Of a stretch of DNA of 64,000 nucleotides, positions 17,614 to 23,633 are shown in pieces. The translations under genes were made by a program, and so were the position numbers. Within the stretch, counting starts at the first letter, position 1. Each line of letters begins with the position of its first letter. The notes beneath the pieces were generated by a model that searched no databases, was not told the DNA's origin, and was given only the letters and a program-made list of their open reading frames with translations. This stretch comes from Pseudonocardiaceae bacterium YIM PH 21723 (lineage in GTDB: Bacteria; Actinomycetota; Actinomycetes; Mycobacteriales; Pseudonocardiaceae): contig QZFT01000034.1 in the NCBI GenBank assembly GCA_003600225.1, forward strand, positions 124,001 through 188,000, written 5' to 3'.

Positions 17614-18741
17614 ATGTTGATCGATGAGGCGCGGGATCTCGCGCGCACAGTACTAGTGTCCGAACAGGACAAACTGGATTCCTTCGCCGCCGCCCCACTG
17701 CCGGTGTACTCCCAGCTACAGGAACGGGGCCTGCACAACTGGTGGCTGGGCGCCGATGGCTTGAGCCTGGCGGACAGCGTGGAGATCGTCTCCGAACTGT
17801 CCTATGGAGACGCCGGGGTGGCCTTCACCTCGTTCATCTCCATCCTGGGCACCACCATGGTCTCGCTGTACGGATCACCCGAGCTCCGGGAAAAGTTCCT
17901 GGCACCGCTGAAGGATCGTGGTGGCTTCTGCGCCACGCTCGGCAGCGAGCAGGCCGCGGGCAGCGAACTGGGCAAGATCACCACCCAGATCCGCCGCGAC
18001 GGCGGCGAACTGGTGTTGTCGGGTGAGAAGTTCTTCGCCACCAACGCCGAGTTCGCCGACTTCCTCGTGATCGTCGGCCGCACCGAGGACGAGTATCTGG
18101 CTGTGGTGGTACCCCGGCACACGCCGGGAGTGCAGATCAGCAAGCGCTGGGAGATGAACGGGCTCCGGGCCTCCGGAACCTACGAGGTCAGGCTGGACAA
18201 CGTCCGGGTCCCGGCTTCCCACGCCTTGGAGGGCAGCGGCCTCCGACTGCTGGAGGTCGGCCTGAACGCCAGCCGCATCCTCATCGCCACCACGGCCATC
18301 GGCATCGCCCGCCGGGTCCGCGATCTGTGTATGGAGTACGCCGAAACCAAGCCGCTCCAGGACGCGATGCTGGTCGACAACGCGGTGTTCGCCGGCAAGG
18401 TCGGCCGGATGGAAATGCAGATCGAGGTCATGCGCAACCAGTGCCTCGCGGCCGCCCGGGAATTCGATGCTATTCTGGCCGCCCCCACCGCAGCCGAGGA
18501 CTTCTTCCGCGCGGGCACCCTACGATCCGCCGTCGCCGCCAAGTTGTTCTGCGGTCGCACCGGCTGGGATATCGCCACCGAGGGAACGGAGATGTTCGGC
18601 GGACTGGGCTACACCACCGAACTCCCCATCATGAAACTCCTCCGCGACGTCCGCTACGTGTCCATTGTGGAAGGTGGCGACGCCGTCCTGCACGAACTGC
18701 TGTTCAACCGATTCGTGATCCCGGAGAACAAACGGGGCTGA
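17614..18741 (+). CDS. Acyl-CoA (or acyl-ACP) dehydrogenase
   Basis: A 375-aa flavoprotein of the acyl-CoA dehydrogenase family, normal length. Motifs include the substrate/FAD region LGSEQAAGSELG (~112), EKFFATNAEFADF (~140) and the C-terminal IVEGGDAVLHELL, where Glu is the expected catalytic base. Just downstream of the MDMPI-like gene, it probably introduces a double bond into the polyketide or an acyl precursor, either as a CoA or an ACP ester. It is the last intact gene before the IS remnant. Confidence 0.9.
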   Translation: MLIDEARDLARTVLVSEQDKLDSFAAAPLPVYSQLQERGLHNWWLGADGLSLADSVEIVSELSYGDAGVAFTSFISILGTTMVSLYGSPELREKFLAPLKDRGGFCATLGSEQAAGSELGKITTQIRRDGGELVLSGEKFFATNAEFADFLVIVGRTEDEYLAVVVPRHTPGVQISKRWEMNGLRASGTYEVRLDNVRVPASHALEGSGLRLLEVGLNASRILIATTAIGIARRVRDLCMEYAETKPLQDAMLVDNAVFAGKVGRMEMQIEVMRNQCLAAAREFDAILAAPTAAEDFFRAGTLRSAVAAKLFCGRTGWDIATEGTEMFGGLGYTTELPIMKLLRDVRYVSIVEGGDAVLHELLFNRFVIPENKRG

Positions 18742-19096
18742 TCAGTCCAGCGCGCAACGTGGCCGCATCCACCAGGATCGCGGTCCGTTCGCGTTGCACG
18801 GCATCCGGGCACTTCTCGGCGCAACTCGCCAGCAGCCGGGCCCACACATCGGCCAAGGTCCATTCCTTGAACCGGCGATGAGCGGTCGGTGCGGAAACCC
18901 CGAAGCACGGTGGGATGCGCTGCCAGGCGCAGCCGGAGTTCAACGCGTACACCACCGCGGTCAACGCCGACCGCTCGTCCGCCCTACGCGGACCGCCCCC
19001 CTGCCGTCGAGCCTGCGGACCGGGCAGCAGCGGCTCCATCACGGTCCACAGCTGATCGGGGACCAACGAGGTCGGCAGATCCACCAGCTGAATCAT
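18742..19096 (-). pseudogene. Truncated IS5-family transposase (N-terminal part)
   Basis: The minus-strand reading frame begins with a transposase N-terminal domain (LVPDQLWTVMEPLLP, ALNSGCAWQRIPPCFG, HRRFKEWT) typical of IS5-group elements. It runs to about VDAATLRAG and then continues into sequence antisense to the acyl-CoA dehydrogenase. The catalytic DDE half is missing. It is an insertion scar between the PKS part and the MFS/arsenic part of the locus. Confidence 0.85.
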
Positions 19097-19123
19097 TCGG
19101 CTTCTCCCCTACTGATCGAACGA

Positions 19124-19156
19124 CGGTGGTGGGCGAGGAGTCCTCGCCCACCACCG
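19124..19156 (-). terminator. Strong hairpin between MFS gene and IS remnant
   Basis: A 16-bp perfect inverted repeat (CGGTGGTGGGCGAGGA and its complement) with a single central base. It lies 7 bases past the MFS stop on the minus strand and probably acts in both directions. Confidence 0.75.
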
Positions 19157-19163
19157 GATGTGC

Positions 19164-20612
19164 TCATGCCGCGACGGGAACCACGGGCTTGGGTTTACGG
19201 AAGGCCATGGGCAGCAGCACGACCACGCCGGCCAGCGCGATCACCGTGGCCCAGATCAGACCCGGCTGGAACTGCGCCAGGGTGTCCGCAGCCGATAGCT
19301 TTCCTGCGGTCTCGGGCTGCGCGATGATCGCGGTGGTCACCGCGAGCACCAGTGCGGCACCGATCTGGCCGGAAGCCTGGATGATGCCAGCGGCCAGGCC
19401 CTGTTCCTGCGGTTGCACTCCGGCCACCGCCTGCACGTTCGCGCAGGGGAAGACCAGCGCGAAAGCCGCACCGACCAGCAGTACGGTCGGCAGGATCATC
19501 GACCAGTACGAGGGCGTCGTATCCAGCCGGAGCAGGAGCAGCAGGCCCAGCGACTCGGCGATCAGGCCGACCACGATCAGCTTCGCCGTCCCGTACTTCC
19601 CGATCATGGCCGCGGCCTTCGGGGCTCCGTAGGCCACGATCAATCCGACAGGCAGCAGAGCGAGGGCCAAGCCCAGCGGCGACCAGCCCAAGGCGCCCTG
19701 CAGGTACAGGGTGACCAGGAACTGGAAGCTGAAGTAAGAGCCCAGCAAGGCCACGAAGGACAGGCAGGCCGTCACCAGCGCACCCCGCCGGAAGATGCCC
19801 AGCGGTACCAGCGGATTGCTGACCCGCTTCTCTACGACGATGAACGCGGCGAACAACACGATCACCAGGGCGAATCCGATCAACGTCTGCGGCGCGGTCC
19901 AGCCCAGCGCAGGAGCGTTGACCACCGTGTACACCAGCAGGAGCAGCGCTCCGGTCGACGTCACCGCACCGGCCAGGTCATACCGCCCCGTGCCGGATCC
20001 CTTGTCCTTCGGCACGAGCGCGATACCGACCAGCAGGGCGGCGAGCGCGACCGGAGCCGGGAACAGGAAGCTCCACCGCCAGCTGAGGCTGGTCATCAGG
20101 CCACCGAGGATCAGCCCGGATGAGAACCCGGCCGCACCGAAGCTGGTGTAGATGGCGATCGCCCTGTTGCGCTGCCTGCCCTCGGCGAAGGTCGTAGTGA
20201 TGATCGACAGTCCGGTGGGCACGGTGAACGCGGCGGCCACACCCTTGATCAACCGGGTGATGATGATCAGGGTGCCGTCATTGACGACACCACCGACCAG
20301 CGAGGCGATGCCGAAGACCGCCAGCGAGATCAGGAAGACCTTGCGCCTGCCGACCAGGTCTGCGGTGCGACCGCCCAACAGCAGGAACCCGCCGTAGCCG
20401 AGCAGGTAGCCGTTGACGATCCACTGGAGCGACGAGGTCGACATGTGCAGGTCGTCGCCGATGACGGGCAGGGCGACACCAACCATGGTGACGTCGAGCC
20501 CGTCCAGCAGCAGCGCGAAACACAGCACCGCCAGCAGCCCCCACAAACGAGGAGACCATGGCTGATCGTCGGCAGCCGCCGTACTGGGTGGGTTGGCTGA
20601 TTCGGTGGACAT
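19164..20612 (-). CDS. MFS drug/product exporter (14-TM DHA2 type)
   Basis: A 482-aa membrane protein of the DHA2 major facilitator group: motif LLDGLDVTMVGVALPVI in TM1, GGRTADLVGRRK in loop 2-3 (motif A) and about 14 hydrophobic segments. The ATG at 20612 is preceded by GAGGGG. In-frame sequence upstream lacks MFS character, so this start was preferred. It lies between the IS scar and the ArsO-like gene and ends at a strong hairpin. It could export the cluster product or an organoarsenical. Substrate unknown. Confidence 0.9.
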   Translation of the reverse strand: MSTESANPPSTAAADDQPWSPRLWGLLAVLCFALLLDGLDVTMVGVALPVIGDDLHMSTSSLQWIVNGYLLGYGGFLLLGGRTADLVGRRKVFLISLAVFGIASLVGGVVNDGTLIIITRLIKGVAAAFTVPTGLSIITTTFAEGRQRNRAIAIYTSFGAAGFSSGLILGGLMTSLSWRWSFLFPAPVALAALLVGIALVPKDKGSGTGRYDLAGAVTSTGALLLLVYTVVNAPALGWTAPQTLIGFALVIVLFAAFIVVEKRVSNPLVPLGIFRRGALVTACLSFVALLGSYFSFQFLVTLYLQGALGWSPLGLALALLPVGLIVAYGAPKAAAMIGKYGTAKLIVVGLIAESLGLLLLLRLDTTPSYWSMILPTVLLVGAAFALVFPCANVQAVAGVQPQEQGLAAGIIQASGQIGAALVLAVTTAIIAQPETAGKLSAADTLAQFQPGLIWATVIALAGVVVLLPMAFRKPKPVVPVAA

Positions 20613-20692
20613 GACTGGTGATCCCCTCTGCGTAATTCGGTTGCCGGCCCGCGCGGAATGCAGCGTCCCCACGACACGCGGGCAGCATTGAG

Positions 20693-20720
20693 CAAGCTGC
20701 CCACCCAGGCGGGCAGCTTG
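20693..20720 (-). terminator. Hairpin after the ArsO-like gene
   Basis: Perfect 10-bp arms CAAGCTGCCC/GGGCAGCTTG with an 8-base loop, 19 bases beyond the ArsO-like stop and upstream of the MFS start. It separates the two transcription units. Confidence 0.7.
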
Positions 20721-20739
20721 AGTCCACAATGGATTCTGT

Positions 20740-22164
20740 TTAGCTCCGGACGACGTCTCCGGAGTAGCCGTGCTCGACCCCGGTGGTGAAGCCCAGCTTC
20801 ACCGGCTCCGGTGCGGTGCCGCAGCAGGCGGCGGGTTCTGGTTCGACGGCGGCAGGCGGGCAGCAGGCCGAGGCCTCCGGCTCCTCCGCCGGTCCGCAGC
20901 ACCCGCTGTCCTCGGCGACCAGATCGGTGCTGCAAACCCCGGTCTCCGGCAGGTCCAGCTCCACCGCATCCGCGGCGGCACGGTCGCCGGCCAGCGCGGC
21001 GGCGATCGAACGCACCTGCTCGTATCCGGTCGCCATGAGGAAGGTCGGCGCCCGGCCGTAGCTCTTCATTCCGGCGATGTAGAACCCGGCGTCCGGGTGG
21101 ACGAGCTGCCGCTCGCCGTGCGGTGGCACGGTGCCGCAGCTGTGGAAGTTCGGGTCCACAAGCGGCGCCAGCTGAGCGGGCGCCTCGATACCGGGGTCCA
21201 GGTCGAGCCTGACCTCACGCAGCATGTCGAGGTCGGGCCGGAACCCGGTCGCGCCAACCACCACATCCACATCGAGCTTCAGCTGACCATCGGCGCTCCG
21301 CCCGATCACACTGAGCGGGCCATCGCCCCTCTCGAAGCGATCAATGGTGAACTCGGTGATCAAGGTGATCGCCCCGGTGTCCACCAGCTCCTTGAGCCGG
21401 GTGCCGAGTGCACCGCGGGCGGGAAGCCCGTCGGCGTCGCCGCCGCCGTACAGCCGTGTGGCCCTGGCCGCCCTGATGGCCCAGGTGACGGTGGTACCGG
21501 TCGTGGTCCGCGCCAGCTCGGCAAGTGCCAGCAGCGTGTTCGCTGCGGAATGGCCCATGCCGACGACCAGCGCGTGCTTACCCGCGAAGCGCTCCCGGTC
21601 CCGGCCGAGTACATCCGGCAACGATCCGGCCAGATACTCCTCGGCTTCGGCCTCACCCGGCGCGGCCAGGCCGGCGACGCCCAGCGGGTTGTTCCGTCCC
21701 CAGGTGCCGGAGGCGTCGATGACCGCTTTGGCGAGGATGTCCCGATACTCCCCCGCGGAGCTGCGCACCCGCACGAGATAGGGGTGCTCGTCTCGGCCCA
21801 CGGTGCGGACTTTGTCCACGCCCGAGCGGCTCACCGCGACGACCCGGGAGTCCAGCTGGACCCGGTCACCGAGTGCGGCGGCCAAGGGGTTTAGGTACTG
21901 CTCGACCAGCTGCGCGCCCGAGGGCAACGCCTCAAGATCGGGCTCGACCCAGCCACGTGGTTCCAGCAGCCGGCGAGCAGCCGGGGCGATGTTGAACCGC
22001 CACGGCGAGAACAGCTGCACATGCCCCCAGTCCCGTACCGCGCTTCCGGCCTGTGTCCCGGCCTCCAGCACCACGGGCTTCAATCCGCGTTCCAGCAGGT
22101 GGGCCGCAGCGGCCAGCCCCACCGGGCCCGCGCCGATCACCACCACTGTGTCTGTCTGCGTCAT
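20740..22164 (-). CDS. arsO: ArsO-like flavin monooxygenase with cysteine-pair C-terminal tail
   Basis: A 474-aa two-dinucleotide-binding flavoprotein: FAD motif GAGPVGLAAA at ~10, NADPH motif GMGHSAANT at ~205 and ATGFRPD near 300. It resembles flavin-binding monooxygenases (ArsO) of Streptomyces arsenic islands, whose exact reaction I do not know. The last ~65 residues form an acidic, Pro-rich tail with Cys411 and three Cys-Cys pairs at 422-423, 434-435 and 447-448, a layout expected to bind As(III) or another soft metal. ATG 22164 has a GGAGG site 4 bases upstream. It is divergent from arsR and shares its operator. Confidence 0.85.
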   Translation of the reverse strand: MTQTDTVVVIGAGPVGLAAAAHLLERGLKPVVLEAGTQAGSAVRDWGHVQLFSPWRFNIAPAARRLLEPRGWVEPDLEALPSGAQLVEQYLNPLAAALGDRVQLDSRVVAVSRSGVDKVRTVGRDEHPYLVRVRSSAGEYRDILAKAVIDASGTWGRNNPLGVAGLAAPGEAEAEEYLAGSLPDVLGRDRERFAGKHALVVGMGHSAANTLLALAELARTTTGTTVTWAIRAARATRLYGGGDADGLPARGALGTRLKELVDTGAITLITEFTIDRFERGDGPLSVIGRSADGQLKLDVDVVVGATGFRPDLDMLREVRLDLDPGIEAPAQLAPLVDPNFHSCGTVPPHGERQLVHPDAGFYIAGMKSYGRAPTFLMATGYEQVRSIAAALAGDRAAADAVELDLPETGVCSTDLVAEDSGCCGPAEEPEASACCPPAAVEPEPAACCGTAPEPVKLGFTTGVEHGYSGDVVRS

Positions 22165-22193
22165 CAATCCTCCAGGTTCCGCAAAACCAACGC

Positions 22194-22221
22194 CAACAAT
22201 TAATACCAACGTTCATTGTTG
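22194..22221. promoter_or_regulatory. Probable ArsR operator between arsO-like gene and arsR
   Basis: Perfect 7-bp inverted repeat CAACAAT-N14-ATTGTTG, with an internal CAA-N6-TTG core (CAACGTTCATTG) like ArsR-family sites. It lies midway in the 89-base divergent intergenic region, in unusually AT-rich sequence, so one dimer or two could control both genes. Confidence 0.65.
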
Positions 22222-22253
22222 ATAGCAAGCCTGGTTGTGGTTAAATGGGGAGC

Positions 22254-22601
22254 ATGAGACCTGGGCCGAATCTTGAGCTGACGGACGTCACCGCCCCGCC
22301 TTCCGCGGCGGAGCGGGCCAAGCGCTTGGCGCCGTTGTTCAAGGCCCTGGCGGACGAGAACCGGCTGACCCTCATGCTGCTGCTGGCCGAGCGGCCGCAC
22401 ACGGTGCGCGAACTGACCGACGCCAGCGGGATCGGCCAGACCCTCGTAAGCCACCACCTGGGAACCCTCCGCGAACAGGAACTCGTGCTCGTCGAGCCCC
22501 GTGGCCGGGCCAACGTGTACTCGCTGTGCTGCGACGCCCTGGTCCAGCCCATCCAGCTGCTCTCGACGATGTCGAACGCCACGCCCGGCTGCGAGAGCTG
22601 A
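22254..22601 (+). CDS. arsR: ArsR-family arsenic/metal-sensing repressor
   Basis: A 115-aa winged-helix repressor: FKALADENRLTLMLLLAE (helix 1-2), SGIGQTLVSHHLGTLREQELV (recognition helix) and RGRANVYSL (wing). Candidate sensor cysteines are the CC pair in YSLCCDAL and a Cys near the C-terminus; the classic ELCVCDL metal box is absent. ATG 22254 was preferred to 22245. A weak TTGATA...TTAAAT promoter upstream would start transcription near this ATG, so the message may be leaderless. It is divergent from arsO and followed by the Cys-rich ArsD-like gene. Confidence 0.92.
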   Translation: MRPGPNLELTDVTAPPSAAERAKRLAPLFKALADENRLTLMLLLAERPHTVRELTDASGIGQTLVSHHLGTLREQELVLVEPRGRANVYSLCCDALVQPIQLLSTMSNATPGCES

Positions 22602-22676
22602 TCCGAAGATGAACGCCCCGCCGGACCACTGGGACCGGCGGCGTAGGAACACGCCCATGAACAGGAGTGAAGTGCC

Positions 22677-23033
22677 ATGACCACTCAGGCCAGCTGCTGC
22701 GGTCCGTCCACCGGAAAACCGATCACCAACGAGGTCCTGGTCATTTCGGACAGCTGCTGCAACCCGGACGCGGCACCGGCGGAGCAGCGCGCGCTCAGCA
22801 CCGTCGGCAAGGCCATCACCGCGACCGGCGCCCGGACCAAGGTCCGCCTGGTCTCGGCCACCGACGCACTCAGCGGCGCCCTGCCGGCACCCGTGCTCGC
22901 CGAAATTCAGCGTCAGCTGTCCGGCGGGTTGGCCAAGCCACCCATGGTGATGATCGACGGTGCCATCGTGGCCAGCGGCGACTTCAGCCAGACCGACATC
23001 GAGTCGGTGCTGCGTACCCACTTCGGAGCCTGA
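22677..23033 (+). CDS. ArsD-like cysteine-rich protein
   Basis: A 118-aa protein with two vicinal cysteine pairs near the N-terminus (ASCCGP at 7-8 and DSCCNP at ~27-28). The thioredoxin-like C-terminal half ends in PPMVMIDGAIVASGDFSQTDIES, matching the pattern of the ArsD arsenic chaperone (L-L-DGE-V...G-YP-EL). ArsD hands As(III) to an efflux ATPase, but no ArsA or ArsB is present here. It may instead deliver arsenic to the biosynthetic enzymes or to the Cys-tailed flavoprotein. A GGAG site precedes the ATG, and it is coupled to the next gene with 2 bases between. Confidence 0.75.
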   Translation: MTTQASCCGPSTGKPITNEVLVISDSCCNPDAAPAEQRALSTVGKAITATGARTKVRLVSATDALSGALPAPVLAEIQRQLSGGLAKPPMVMIDGAIVASGDFSQTDIESVLRTHFGA

Positions 23034-23035
23034 CC

Positions 23036-23632
23036 GTGGCACTGCACATCATCGCCGCGCGGGGCAGCACCGAACCCCAGTCCGGCAGCTTCATCCTGGA
23101 ACCGATCGGCCGCAAACTGATCGCAGCCTTTCCCGATGCCCGGCTCACTCAGCTGGCATATCCGGCAACGTTGCAGTTCGACAGCAGCGTGCCGGCCGGG
23201 GTGACCGCGCTGCTCTCGGTGTTGAACAGCTCAGCGCCTGACGAGGACCTCGTGCTGCTTGGCTTCTCCCAGGGGGCCTGGGTCATCGGGGAGACCCTGG
23301 CTCTGCCATCCGGTCGCATGTACGGCGCGGACGCCGAGGCGCTCGATTCCGGGGCCGCCGACCGGATCCGCTCGGTGGTGTTCTTCGGCGACCCCCGGTT
23401 CACCGAGGGAGAACCGTTCAACGCCGGCACCTTCGAGCCCGGCAGGCAGGCGGAACTGGCTCGCCCGCTCGGAACATTGCGCGCGTACGAATCCCGGCTC
23501 CGCAACTACTGCGCCAAGGACGATCTCGCCTGCCAGGGGCCTGGCGGGAACATGTTCGCGCACGTGTCGTACGCGTCCAACGAGATGCCCGACCAGGCCG
23601 TGGAGTTCATCCTGAACAGCCTCCGCGACTGA
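23036..23632 (+). CDS. Cutinase-like serine esterase without signal peptide
   Basis: A 198-aa alpha/beta hydrolase of the cutinase family. Nucleophile in GFSQGA (~82), and the Asp/His pair in NYCAKDDLACQG (~165) and FAHVSY (~180), so the triad looks complete, together with the family's Cys-X6-Cys loop. Most actinobacterial cutinases are secreted, but this one starts directly at the first strand (MALHIIAARGS) with no signal peptide, so it is presumably cytoplasmic. Its GTG lies two bases after the ArsD-like stop. In this operon it could release or transfer an acyl or polyketide product, since the PKS has no thioesterase. That role is inferred. Confidence 0.82.
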   Translation: MALHIIAARGSTEPQSGSFILEPIGRKLIAAFPDARLTQLAYPATLQFDSSVPAGVTALLSVLNSSAPDEDLVLLGFSQGAWVIGETLALPSGRMYGADAEALDSGAADRIRSVVFFGDPRFTEGEPFNAGTFEPGRQAELARPLGTLRAYESRLRNYCAKDDLACQGPGGNMFAHVSYASNEMPDQAVEFILNSLRD

Positions 23633-23633
23633 C

